Below, piece after piece: positions 53,703 to 62,330 of a stretch of DNA of 64,000 nucleotides. Both the position numbers and the translations under genes were made by a program. The stretch is from Occallatibacter riparius. GTDB lineage: Bacteria; Acidobacteriota; Terriglobia; Terriglobales; Acidobacteriaceae. The notes beneath the pieces are model-generated. The model searched no databases, was not told the DNA's origin, and was given only the letters and a program-made list of their open reading frames with translations. The stretch spans positions 868,001 to 932,000 of the forward strand of contig NZ_CP093313.1 in NCBI RefSeq assembly GCF_025264625.1, read 5' to 3'. Within the stretch, counting starts at the first letter, position 1. Each line of letters opens with the position of its first letter.

Positions 53703-54803
53703 GGAGAACAGCGTCGAGACGCTGGTCTCCATGTGGATGCTCTCGATTGCCGCGCCCAGGAGGCCGGAGATGGTGAGCACCTTGATTTTGCTAAGCTTCT
53801 GTGCGGCTTCGCGCAGGGGAATGGTGTCTGTGACGACGACCTGTTCCAGGCGCGAGGCGGCAATGCGTTCAATGGCCGGGCCCGAAAGCACGGCGTGGCT
53901 GGCGCAGGCGTGGACCGTGGCTGCGCCGCTTGCGTAAAGGGCGTCGACCGTTTTGACCAGCGTGCCGGCGGTGTCAATGATGTCGTCGATGATGAGGCAG
54001 GACTTGCCCTTCACATCGCCGACCACGTGCATGACCTCGGCTACGTTGATGTCAGTGCGGCGCTTGTCGACGATGGCCAGCGGAGCGCCCACTTTCTGCG
54101 CGAAGAACCGGGCCCGCTCCACGCCGCCCGCATCCGGCGAGACGACGATGAGATTGGGGAGGTTCAGTTCCTTGAAGTAGCTCACCAGCACTGGGCTGGC
54201 GAAGAGATGGTCGACCGGGATATTGAAGAAGCCCTGAATCTGCGCGGCGTGCAGGTCAACGAAGAGAGCGCGGTTGGCGCCGGCGGTGGTGAGCAGGTCA
54301 GCGATGAGCTTGGCGCTGATGGCAACGCGGGGGCGGTCCTTGCGATCCTGGCGGGCGTATCCGTAATAAGGAACGACCACCGTGATGCGGGCCGCCGAAG
54401 CGCGCTTGAGCGCATCGATCATGACCAGGAGCTCGACCAGGTGCTGGTCCACCGGATAGCAGGTGGGCTGCACCACGAACACATCAACTCCGCGGACGTT
54501 TTCAAGCAACTGGAAGTAGACTTCGCCGTCGGCAAAGCGCTGCAGCTTGGCCTCGCCCACCTTGACGCCGATGTGCCGGGCGATTTCTTCAGAGAGCGGC
54601 CGGTTGGCCGTGCCGGAGAAGAGCTTGAAGCGCTTGTCCTCGCTGAGATTGCGAGAGCGCTTGCGCTCGGCGGCCGGTTTGCTACCGCCGGGCCCCTTGG
54701 AATCCGTTGGGCCGCCCTGGCCCGGATCCTTGGACCCGCCGTCTTTACCCGACTCCGGCTGCTGCTTATCTTCCAGTGTTGCAGTCAACGATCCTGTTTC
54801 CAT
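53700..54803 (-). CDS. prs: Ribose-phosphate pyrophosphokinase (PRPP synthase), with N-terminal extension
   Basis: A 367-residue enzyme that makes PRPP from ribose 5-phosphate and ATP. Core motifs: RFKLFSGTANRPL (from about residue 58), YARQDRKDRPR, DLHAAQIQGFF, VVSPDAGGVERARFFA and the PRPP loop IIDDIIDTAGT. The first 55 residues are Gly/Ser/Lys-rich and not part of the fold. The frame continues upstream through a tRNA gene; ATG 54803 gives GGAG nearby and avoids this. It lies downstream of tRNA-Gln on the same strand. Confidence 0.96.
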   Translation of the reverse strand: METGSLTATLEDKQQPESGKDGGSKDPGQGGPTDSKGPGGSKPAAERKRSRNLSEDKRFKLFSGTANRPLSEEIARHIGVKVGEAKLQRFADGEVYFQLLENVRGVDVFVVQPTCYPVDQHLVELLVMIDALKRASAARITVVVPYYGYARQDRKDRPRVAISAKLIADLLTTAGANRALFVDLHAAQIQGFFNIPVDHLFASPVLVSYFKELNLPNLIVVSPDAGGVERARFFAQKVGAPLAIVDKRRTDINVAEVMHVVGDVKGKSCLIIDDIIDTAGTLVKTVDALYASGAATVHACASHAVLSGPAIERIAASRLEQVVVTDTIPLREAAQKLSKIKVLTISGLLGAAIESIHMETSVSTLFS

Positions 54804-54883
54804 CTCTCCGAGGTCCTCCAAGCTGGTTTGCTTTGGCTGCTTTCCCGGTAATGCGGTCCGCGTTAGGCGGAGCGCTTGAAACT

Positions 54884-54957
54884 TGGCTGGGCGACAAGGA
54901 TTCGAACCTTGATAAATGCCTCCAAAGGGCATTGTCCTACCATTGAACGATCGCCCA
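54884..54957 (-). tRNA. tRNA-Gln (TTG)
   Basis: A full cloverleaf on the minus strand: acceptor TGGGCGA/TCGCCCA, D-arm with AATGGTAGGAC, anticodon stem ATGCC/GGCAT with loop CTTTGGA (anticodon TTG), T-arm AAGG-TTCGAATCC and encoded CCA. The first pair U1-A72 is typical of glutamine tRNA. It lies 80 bases upstream of prs. Confidence 0.93.
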
Positions 54958-55080
54958 ACTTCACCCCGGCGACGAACACCTGTCGCAGGGGACACAACGA
55001 ACCCTTGAATTTGCTGACCCGGGCAGCCCGTCCGCGAGTCTATCGGCGGAGGTCTTACGCCTGTCAACTGTCAACAACCC

Positions 55081-56154
55081 TTACGGCTGAAGCATTTGAC
55101 CCCAGTACTTGGGGCGAGGCAGAGTGCGCGTCAACGTGCTTGCGACTCCTGCCGCCTGCAGTCGTGCGCAGGCTGCTTCGGCCATCTCCCGGGTCAGGTA
55201 TAACCCGAAGAGAGCCGAACCGGACCCGGACAGCGAAGCATGCAGGGCTGCCTCCGGAGTGCCGGAAGACGCGAGCAGGCGCTTGATTTCAGCAAGGGAA
55301 GGATGCTGGCGGAAGACCACACGTTCAAAGTCATTCGCAATCCAGCTCGTAATCCCGGTGCGGACAAGCGCGGACCCGAGTGGTCCGGCGAGGTCCCCTC
55401 CGACCGTCTTGCTATGGGGGGGGACACCGGAGGAACCTGCCTGCCGTCCTTTCGGGATGTTTCCCGCAAAGGCGCTGGCATAGGCGCGGCTCAACTCCTT
55501 TAGTTTAACGGCACTTGCCTCCTGGGTCAAACCTTCGGCGGCGCAGTGGGCGTCCCAGTCGCGGAATGCCTGGGGGGTGGAGACGCCGACGGAGGGGGTG
55601 GCGACCACGCACCAGACGGGTTCGATGTCGGGGAGGGGGTAGACTTCCTGACCGCGGTCGAGGCCGAGGATCGTGCCACCAATAAGAAACAAAGGGACAT
55701 CCGAGCCGACCTGGGCGGAGATTTCGAGGCGGCGTGAGGAAGCCGTTAGCCGGTAGCCGGGTGCCGGTAGCTCGGGAGCGCCAGCCTGCGACATCTGAAG
55801 TTCGGCTTCAAGTCCAATCAACGCTGCGACAGCGTTTGCAGACCCGGCGCCCAGACCGCCCTGCACGGGAAGGTGCTTCTCGATGTGGATTTCGACTTCG
55901 GCGCTAACCCCGAAAAGCTGCAGGCCACGCTCAACCATCTTCCAGGCAGTATTGCGGCTATCCGTTGGCACTCGGCGGTCGTTCGACGTGATTCGGATCG
56001 AGGTCCGCGCGGCGTGACGGGCGGAAACCGTGACCAGGTCGTGCATTTCGAGGGTCTGGTAGACCGTGACGAGGGCGTGAAAACCGTCCGGACGCGGAGC
56101 GCCGATGTACAGTCCCAGGTTGATCTTGGCGTGCGAGCGGACGGTTGTGGGCAT
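55081..56154 (-). CDS. ispE: 4-diphosphocytidyl-2-C-methyl-D-erythritol kinase
   Basis: A 357-residue GHMP kinase of the non-mevalonate isoprenoid pathway. Lys 10 in SHAKINLGLYIG and the ATP loop PVQGGLGAGSANAVAAL are present, followed by SAQVGSDVPLFL and the C-terminal SGSGSALFGLY. It is about 60 residues longer than usual. An extra in-frame segment (GNIPKGRQAGSS then PPHSKTVGGDLAGPL, about 55360-55470) looks like translated repeat DNA. The gene lies upstream of tRNA-Gln. Confidence 0.92.
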   Translation of the reverse strand: MPTTVRSHAKINLGLYIGAPRPDGFHALVTVYQTLEMHDLVTVSARHAARTSIRITSNDRRVPTDSRNTAWKMVERGLQLFGVSAEVEIHIEKHLPVQGGLGAGSANAVAALIGLEAELQMSQAGAPELPAPGYRLTASSRRLEISAQVGSDVPLFLIGGTILGLDRGQEVYPLPDIEPVWCVVATPSVGVSTPQAFRDWDAHCAAEGLTQEASAVKLKELSRAYASAFAGNIPKGRQAGSSGVPPHSKTVGGDLAGPLGSALVRTGITSWIANDFERVVFRQHPSLAEIKRLLASSGTPEAALHASLSGSGSALFGLYLTREMAEAACARLQAAGVASTLTRTLPRPKYWGQMLQP

Positions 56155-56337
56155 ACCGGTTCATTGTAGAAGGGGGCCGGGCTGCGCTTTGAGGGGCCGC
56201 AGTGAATCAGGCGGCGAAAACAGGCGGCATTCGTCCAATCATCGGGCATAGAATTTGTGGCCTGGAGGCAGTGAAGAGCCAGACGGCGTGGGGGCCCCTA
56301 CCCGAATCGCCGGGCGACGACGCGGAAAGGAGGAGTG

Positions 56338-57306
56338 ATGAAACTCCCGTTTCTTCGCGGTACGATCGGGTTCTTCTTATGTGCAATGGGCTGGATAGGC
56401 TGGGCGGCGGTGTGCGCCCAGGCGCCGGCGGAGGTGCACACTGCCCCGATGGTGGAGCGCTACGGAAAGCCCTATGTGATGGTGACGATCAACGGGCGCG
56501 GGCCGTTTCGGTTCGTGATCGACACGGGCACGGGCGGCGATGCGCTGGTGACGCCGGAGTTAGCGAGCCAGTTGGGCCTGACCACCGTTGGCCAGGCGAC
56601 TCTGAGCGACCCGAGCGGGCAGGGGGGCAAGAAAGTCCGTATCCTCCAGATCGATTCGCTGAATCTGGCGGGGGTTGAGTTCTCGAATATCCGCGCGGTG
56701 GAGCACACGTTTTATGCCGAGTCGGGCCAGGCGCAGGGTCTGCTGGGGTTTACCCTGTTCAAGAATTACCTGCTGACGCTGGACTTTCCCGGACGTCAGG
56801 TTACATTGGCAACCGGCTCGCTGAAGCCGGATGGCGAGAAGACGGTCCTGCCCTTCCGGCTGCAGGCAGGGGTACCGGTGGCGCGTCTGAAGGTGGACGG
56901 GCTGGAGCCGGTGGAGGCGCAGCTTGATTCCGGCGGCGGAGGCCTGGTGCTGCCGGAACAGCTTGCCGCGCGGCTGAAGTACGACGTGGCGCCGGTGGCG
57001 TTTGCGCAAGGCCAGTCCATCTGCACCAGATTTGAGATCAAGGCGGCCCGGCTGGGTAGCGACGTGAAGCTGGGGCACTACACCTTTACGCATCCGGTGA
57101 TCGAGATTCACCCCGCTTTTCCGCTGGTGAACTTCGGGTCGCCACCGATGCAGATGTTCGCCATCACCTTCGACCAAAAGAGTCTGCTGGTGCGGTTTAA
57201 GGCCAGCCAGAGGCGCTTTACGCTCAACGCTCCCCCCAGCCCTCCCCGCATGACCAATGCCCCACCCAAGCAGCCGCAGCAGGCGGACCTGGTGCCCGTG
57301 GGGTAA
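56338..57306 (+). CDS. Exported retropepsin-like aspartyl protease-fold protein
   Basis: A 322-residue protein with an N-terminal signal peptide (cleaved near VCAQA). Two retropepsin-like domains: FVIDTGTGGDAL (Asp 62) and QLDSGGGGLVLP (Asp near 197). This is the DTG/DSG pair of an aspartic-protease fold inside one chain. It may be a protease or a pseudo-protease. The start ATG 56338 has AAAGGAGG about 5 bases upstream. The last 40 residues are Pro-rich. The word repeat at 57305 begins in its stop codon. Confidence 0.82.
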   Translation: MKLPFLRGTIGFFLCAMGWIGWAAVCAQAPAEVHTAPMVERYGKPYVMVTINGRGPFRFVIDTGTGGDALVTPELASQLGLTTVGQATLSDPSGQGGKKVRILQIDSLNLAGVEFSNIRAVEHTFYAESGQAQGLLGFTLFKNYLLTLDFPGRQVTLATGSLKPDGEKTVLPFRLQAGVPVARLKVDGLEPVEAQLDSGGGGLVLPEQLAARLKYDVAPVAFAQGQSICTRFEIKAARLGSDVKLGHYTFTHPVIEIHPAFPLVNFGSPPMQMFAITFDQKSLLVRFKASQRRFTLNAPPSPPRMTNAPPKQPQQADLVPVG

Positions 57307-57412
57307 AAGCAGTAGGGAATAGGGAGTAGGGAGTAGAAAGGCCAAGCCCCCGAAGACCGCGTTCTCCCTACTCGCTACCCTTGATAGCTACTCCCTATTC
57401 CCTGCTCTAGAG
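57305..57412. repeat. Word repeat (AGTAGGGAATAGGG) between converging genes
   Basis: Left arm AGTAGGGAATAGGGAGTAGG and GAGTAG, right arm CTACTCGCTACCCTTGATAG and CTACTCCCTATTCCC. The right arm covers the last ten codons and stop of ric, so the C-terminus of Ric is encoded by repeat DNA. Confidence 0.75.
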
Positions 57413-58109
57413 CAATCGCCTTGGGGAACAGGATGTTGTTCTCGAGGTGGATGTGCTGGTGGAGGTCCTGCTCGAACTCGCGCAGGCTGTTGTAGAAGTT
57501 GAGGAACGTGGGGCAGGCGCCGATGGGCGGTGTGTAGTCGCCGCTGAGCTTGCGGATCTCGGCCATCAGGGTCCCGGCGCTGTCGTGCTCGCTGGTCATC
57601 ATGGCAATCGGATTGGAGACCGTGCCGAAGCAGCCACGGGGAGCCGGCTGGCCCTTGTCCATGGCGCGCTCAAGGCGAACGATGTGCGGGAAGAGGATCA
57701 TCTCTTCCTTGCCGAGATGGCTGGAAAGTTCTTCGACGAGTTCAGCAACTTTGGCCTGGATGATGGGCAGCTCGGGCTTGGTGTCGCCGTGGCGGGCGAC
57801 GACCCGGGCGGCAAGTTGCGTGAGCCGCGGGGTTTCCTGATTCACATAGGCGTGGTGGGTGTTGATGATGTAGTCGACCAGTTCGACGAGGGACCTGCCG
57901 GCCCAGTTGTCGGCCTGGGGAACGGGCTCTGCGGCGGCGCGCTCGAGGGCGGCGATTACTTCGTCGACAGCGATGCTGTTGGCCTCACAGGCCTCGGTGA
58001 GCGGCTTGCGGCCGCCGCAGCAATAGTCAATTCCGAACTTCTCAAAGACGCGAATGGTCGCGGGGTTCTCAAGGGCGATGTCGCGTACGGTCTGTGTGGC
58101 AACGGTCAT
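57375..58109 (-). CDS. ric: Iron-sulfur cluster repair protein (Ric/YtfE/ScdA)
   Basis: A 244-residue di-iron protein that helps to restore Fe-S clusters damaged by nitric oxide or peroxide. Residues 8-60 form the ScdA N-terminal domain with FEKFGIDYCCGG; residues 75-235 are a hemerythrin-like bundle with HH, HLGKEEMILFPHI, EHDSAG and HIHLENNILFPK providing iron ligands. The ATG at 58109 has AGGAGG 6 bases upstream. A palindrome at 58167-58182 may regulate it. The final ten residues come from repeat sequence. Confidence 0.94.
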   Translation of the reverse strand: MTVATQTVRDIALENPATIRVFEKFGIDYCCGGRKPLTEACEANSIAVDEVIAALERAAAEPVPQADNWAGRSLVELVDYIINTHHAYVNQETPRLTQLAARVVARHGDTKPELPIIQAKVAELVEELSSHLGKEEMILFPHIVRLERAMDKGQPAPRGCFGTVSNPIAMMTSEHDSAGTLMAEIRKLSGDYTPPIGACPTFLNFYNSLREFEQDLHQHIHLENNILFPKAIALEQGIGSSYQG

Positions 58110-58166
58110 TACGACCTCCTCAAGTGTCAAGGTACGCGAGGACGAAATCGGGTTCAGGGACTTTAG

Positions 58167-58182
58167 TCACAGGGTCCTGTGA
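58167..58182. promoter_or_regulatory. Palindrome between ric and the divergent exported gene
   Basis: TCACAGG-GT-CCTGTGA, a 7-bp inverted repeat about 58 bases upstream of the ric start. CCTG can also pair with CAGG at 58192-58196 (GTCCTG/CAGGAC). It could bind a stress regulator, but it does not match known NsrR or Dnr consensus. Confidence 0.4.
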
Positions 58183-58251
58183 TTTCTGTTTCAGGACATG
58201 AGAGCAGGCCGGGGATATGATGGTGCACGAATAACAAGTCATTCAGCGATC

Positions 58252-59391
58252 ATGCGGATTCCTGGGCTACTACTGCTTTTGATTGGACTCACGATTTCGG
58301 CGTGGGCTGCCGATGCATCGAATCGCGAGACCGTTTCGGTTGCGCAACTGGAGGAGATCGTCTCCAGTGCGCGCTCTGCCGATCACGAACTCGCGCGCAG
58401 GATTTCAGGGCTCGAACTCACCGAGCGGCTCAACGCGGATAGGCGCTCTCATCTGGCTGCGGCGCTACCCGGTGAACAATCGCGCGCGGCACTAACAGTG
58501 CTCGCGGACCTTTCGCAGCTCCTCGATCCACCTGCTGGCGAGATTGTTCCCACTTTCCCACCCGACGCCGCGGCGCGCGTGCAGATCTTCAACCGCGTCG
58601 TGACCTTTGTGCAGAGCGTGATGCACGGCATGCCTAATTTCTTCGCCACGCGGGAGACCTCACGGTTTGAAAGCCGCAGGCGCATTCACGAGGTTGGCAA
58701 ATCGATCCTGATCCAGGACGCGCCCTTCCGGTCCACCGATCGTGCGCGAGTTACGGTGCTCTATCGCGACGGCACCGAGACCGTGGAGCAGGAAGGGCGG
58801 AAGCGGAATGGCGGGTTGAGGAGCTGGGGTGAGTTCGGCCCGTTCCTGGGTGTCATTGCAGCCGACATGCTCAAGGGGAAGGTCACGTTTCATCATTGGG
58901 AGGGCAGTCCTGGCGGAGTGCTGGCTGTCTTCGATTTCAGCGTGCCGAAAGACCAGTCAAACTATGTGGTCCGGTTCTGTTGCGCTCTCCACTTTGAGGC
59001 GGCGCATGGCACATGGAAATCGGACTACCAGTTGCAGCCTGCGTATCATGGCCGTGTCGCTATCGATCCGACATCCGGCGCCGTTCTGCGCATGGTTGTC
59101 TCCGCCGATCTGGAGCCTGCGGATGAGCTTTCGCGTGCCGACCTGGCCATCGAGTACGGTCCAGTAGAACTGGGTGGGAAGCCGTATATCTGCCCGCTGA
59201 GCAGCGTGGCCGTCACGGTTACCAAAGCGGCTGAGCAGGCGGCAGCATCGCTCTCCAATCCGGATGCGGCACCGAAAAAGTTCAACGCGATTGGAACCAC
59301 GTCGCTGAATCACACGACATTTGAGGACTACCACCTCTTCCGTGGCGATCTGCGGATGGTGCCGGATCCGGATGGCCCTAGGCAGCCTTGA
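58252..59391 (+). CDS. Exported protein of unknown function
   Basis: A 379-residue protein with a signal peptide (MRIPGLLLLLIGLTISAWA). Residues 30-110 are helical with many charged residues; the rest is beta-rich with NFFATRETSRFE and CALHFEAAHGTWKSDYQLQPAYHG. No catalytic motif is apparent. I know similar sequences only as hypothetical proteins of Acidobacteriota. It lies 39 bases before the serine hydrolase gene on the same strand and may share its transcript. Confidence 0.7.
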   Translation: MRIPGLLLLLIGLTISAWAADASNRETVSVAQLEEIVSSARSADHELARRISGLELTERLNADRRSHLAAALPGEQSRAALTVLADLSQLLDPPAGEIVPTFPPDAAARVQIFNRVVTFVQSVMHGMPNFFATRETSRFESRRRIHEVGKSILIQDAPFRSTDRARVTVLYRDGTETVEQEGRKRNGGLRSWGEFGPFLGVIAADMLKGKVTFHHWEGSPGGVLAVFDFSVPKDQSNYVVRFCCALHFEAAHGTWKSDYQLQPAYHGRVAIDPTSGAVLRMVVSADLEPADELSRADLAIEYGPVELGGKPYICPLSSVAVTVTKAAEQAAASLSNPDAAPKKFNAIGTTSLNHTTFEDYHLFRGDLRMVPDPDGPRQP

Positions 59392-59430
59392 GGGGTGCGC
59401 CGTGGCGGCCGGCCGCGATAAGCTTCCGCC

Positions 59431-60423
59431 ATGCACAAACGGATGGTTTGGCTTCCCCTTTTCCTTGTCACTCTTGTTGTCTTCAGTGCGATGGGCCGTG
59501 CGCAGGAGGATGCCGCGCTCGACGCGCAGTTGAAGGATTTGGCTGCAAAGCATGAAGGCAAGGTGACGCTGTTCGCGCGGGATCTGAAGACGGGTCAGAC
59601 GGCGTCGCTGGATGCGGATGAGCCCGTTAAGACGGCGTCGACGATCAAGATGGGGATCCTGCTGGACGCAGCGGAGCAGATTCGCTCGGGCAAGGCAACG
59701 CTGAACGAAAAACTGGTTCTGCAACATGCGAACCAGGTGGAGGGATCGGGGGTGCTGGCGCAGCTCGATACACCGGTGGCGCTGACGCTGAAGGATGTGC
59801 TGACGCTGATGGTCGTTTTGAGCGACAACACCGCCACGAATATGGCGATCGATCGGCTGGGGCTCGACCATATCAATCACACGCTGAAGGCGGCGGGGCT
59901 GAAGCAGACATATCTGTATAAGAAGGTCTACATGCCGGCCAGCGGGCCCATGCCGGCGGATCAGTCGAAGTTCGGATTGGGCAAGACGACGGCGCGTGAG
60001 ATGGCTTCGATAATGCAGCGGATCGCCGAGTGCAGGCTTGATCTGGCGGGTGGGCCGCCGGTGAATAAGGATGGGCCGATCTGCGGAGCGATCATTCACA
60101 TGCTGCGCAATCAGCAGGACCGCGATGGAATTCCGCGGTATCTCGAATCGCTGGATACGAGCGAGCACGGATCGGCTATTGCGAACAAGACGGGCGCGTT
60201 GGACGCGGTTCGGAATGACGTGGCGCTCATCTCGACGAAGACCGGGCCGGTGGTGATCGCCAGCTTCACCTACGACAACAAGGATGAGCGCTGGACAGGC
60301 GATAACCAGGGAGAGCAGATGATTGGGAAGCTCGCGGAGGCGGTGGTGAAGAAGTGGTCGCCGACGGGGCTGGATGCTAACGGGTTCTCATGGGAGAACC
60401 CATTAGCAGGGAACAGGCACTAG
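59431..60423 (+). CDS. Exported class-A beta-lactamase-like serine hydrolase
   Basis: A 330-residue protein with a signal peptide (cleaved near GRAQ). Motifs are Ser 70-T-I-Lys 73, SDN at 131-133 and KTG at 253-255, in the same spacing as class A beta-lactamases. The omega-loop Glu (position 166 in class A) is absent: no Glu lies between residues 134 and 189. It may therefore be a penicillin-binding or other hydrolase rather than an efficient lactamase. Its stop overlaps the converging esterase gene by four bases. Confidence 0.85.
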   Translation: MHKRMVWLPLFLVTLVVFSAMGRAQEDAALDAQLKDLAAKHEGKVTLFARDLKTGQTASLDADEPVKTASTIKMGILLDAAEQIRSGKATLNEKLVLQHANQVEGSGVLAQLDTPVALTLKDVLTLMVVLSDNTATNMAIDRLGLDHINHTLKAAGLKQTYLYKKVYMPASGPMPADQSKFGLGKTTAREMASIMQRIAECRLDLAGGPPVNKDGPICGAIIHMLRNQQDRDGIPRYLESLDTSEHGSAIANKTGALDAVRNDVALISTKTGPVVIASFTYDNKDERWTGDNQGEQMIGKLAEAVVKKWSPTGLDANGFSWENPLAGNRH

Positions 60424-62330
60424 GGATTCGTTTTGTGTTTCCGGTGTCTCAACCAGGTCTTCTTTGGTTGGGTTTCGGGTGCTGCGGGAACGGGAGCGGC
60501 CGGTGCGGTCGCATCGGCGGTACACGCCGCGGTTGATGTGGCCGAGGTGTCGTCCAGCTGGCTGAGGGCTTCGACCTCCTTCGGATTCAGGACGCGGCGG
60601 TAGACGCGCACATCGCTCACATCGCCGTTGAAGAAGACGCCGTCGTCGCGCTGCGCGCCAATGAGGATGGGTCCTTTGCTGGCGGCCCAGGGAGCGATGC
60701 CGTGGAAGACCTGGAGCTCACGGCCGTTGAGATAGATATGGAGTTCGCCAAGGGTCTGATCGAAGACGGCCGTTGTGTGGACCCACTTGTCGACGGGCAG
60801 GCCTTCGCCGTTGACGAGGTAGTCGCTCCAGCGGCCGTTGAAGGTAGTGGCGCCCCATTGCGTGTTGGGGGTGGGGCCGAAGCCGATGCGCCACTGCGAT
60901 CCCCATCCCAGCGAGCTGACCTGCGAGACCCACGCGGTGTAAGAGGCAGGTGCATGCGGGCGCATCCAGGCGCTGACGCTGATTGAGCCTGCATTGGCGT
61001 AGTCGGTGCTGGCGGGGAACTCGATGTAATCGCCGTTGCCGCTGAAGCGCTGCGCGTTGTCGGGTTTGTCCGTGCGGTCAGGCGCAGAGACAGCACCGTG
61101 AATGTTCGGTTTGGCGTCAGGGTGGCAGAGGTCGGCGGGAGCGCCGGTGAGGGGCAGAGCCGCGACGAGTCCTGCATTGAGGTGGACCGCGTCGCCGTAG
61201 TTATTGGGAACAAGGCCGGGGGCATCGAGTCCGTCTGAGAAACCCGGAAGTGCGCGCAGCCGGTCGGCCTCTTCTTTCCTGCCTCGCGCTTCGAGAGCAG
61301 CGAGCAGGTTGGCGCGCTCGACAGGATCGAAGCGGAAGTCGTCTTTGTAGCCGCTCTGCAGCAGTTGCCAGGTGGACGCCAGGCTTGCGGTGTCCGGCGA
61401 GCCGACGGCATCGAGTAGCGGGCGAGCGACGGACAAGAGCGGGAGGGGTTGTGTCTCGAAGCTCGAGCCGAAGCGGCGGGCCCAGGCATGGCGGCGGCGC
61501 TGCGGTTCGGTGAGGTAGCGGGCGGGGCCGCTGTGCGCGGGTGCGTCGGCCTGGCCGATGGCCTCGAGGGCGCGATAGAAGGCGCGGAAACCGACAGAGC
61601 CGTGGACTTCGCCGGGGAAGATCTCGTAGTGGTACTCGATGTCCGGACTTGGCGCGGCTTCAAACGTCTTGGCGAAGCGCATGGCGCCCACGGAGATGTC
61701 GGCCTCCTCATCACCGCCAGCGCCGATGAAGACGTAATGCTGCCCGGCGGCGGGAGCGGCGAGCGCACGGGCGAGCAGCGCGACGAACCGGTCGTCGAGG
61801 CCGTAGCTGGGACTGAGGGCGATGTTGGCCTGGAAGACGTCAGGCCGGCGGATGAAGGCGTAGAGCGAGAACATGCCGGCGTTGGAGTGTCCGGCGAGGA
61901 TGTGGTATTTGCCGATGGTGTATTCCGATGCGATGTGGGGGATGAGTTCGTCGGCGAGGAACGAGAGGAAGCGATCGGAGGGCCCCTCGGCAAACTCGGC
62001 TCCGTTGAAGCTGGGCATGAGGTCGCGGCCGCGATTGGTGTTGGCCACGCCAACAATCACAGTCGGAGGCATGAGGTTGTTGGCCATCAGGTTTTCCATG
62101 CCCACGGCTACTTTGCGGAAGTTCCACTCGCCATCGAGGACCACCAGCAGGGGCATGTTGGGGACGAGCTTCTGCGGCGCGGCGATAAGCAGGTCGCGAT
62201 CTTCATTGAGGATCTTCGACGTGAGCACCTCGTGCTTGCCGACGGTGAGGTCGAAGTCGCGGGCGCTGGCAACGAGCGAGGTGCATAGAACCATGAGTGC
62301 GAGAAGGAGGGGGTTGCGGGACGACTTCAT
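60420..62330 (-). CDS. Exported esterase fused to a LamG-type domain
   Basis: A 636-residue two-domain protein. After a signal peptide (MKSSRNPLLLALMVLCTSLV...), residues 25-290 form an alpha/beta hydrolase of the putative esterase family with VVLDGEWNF, the nucleophile in AGHSNAGMFSLY and GEVHGSV for His. Residues 420-600 are a concanavalin/LamG-like fold (RFSGNGDYIEFPAS, SVSAWMRP, DVRVYRRVLNPKEV). A Pro/Ala tail ends with KTWLRHRKHKTNP. The LamG part probably binds a glycan near the ester substrate. The gene converges on the hydrolase at 59431. Confidence 0.85.
   Translation of the reverse strand: MKSSRNPLLLALMVLCTSLVASARDFDLTVGKHEVLTSKILNEDRDLLIAAPQKLVPNMPLLVVLDGEWNFRKVAVGMENLMANNLMPPTVIVGVANTNRGRDLMPSFNGAEFAEGPSDRFLSFLADELIPHIASEYTIGKYHILAGHSNAGMFSLYAFIRRPDVFQANIALSPSYGLDDRFVALLARALAAPAAGQHYVFIGAGGDEEADISVGAMRFAKTFEAAPSPDIEYHYEIFPGEVHGSVGFRAFYRALEAIGQADAPAHSGPARYLTEPQRRRHAWARRFGSSFETQPLPLLSVARPLLDAVGSPDTASLASTWQLLQSGYKDDFRFDPVERANLLAALEARGRKEEADRLRALPGFSDGLDAPGLVPNNYGDAVHLNAGLVAALPLTGAPADLCHPDAKPNIHGAVSAPDRTDKPDNAQRFSGNGDYIEFPASTDYANAGSISVSAWMRPHAPASYTAWVSQVSSLGWGSQWRIGFGPTPNTQWGATTFNGRWSDYLVNGEGLPVDKWVHTTAVFDQTLGELHIYLNGRELQVFHGIAPWAASKGPILIGAQRDDGVFFNGDVSDVRVYRRVLNPKEVEALSQLDDTSATSTAACTADATAPAAPVPAAPETQPKKTWLRHRKHKTNP

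Noticed and set aside
54804..55067. A longer N-terminus of PRPP synthase
   Set aside because: The added codons would cross the tRNA-Gln gene. The ATG at 54803 is the sensible start.
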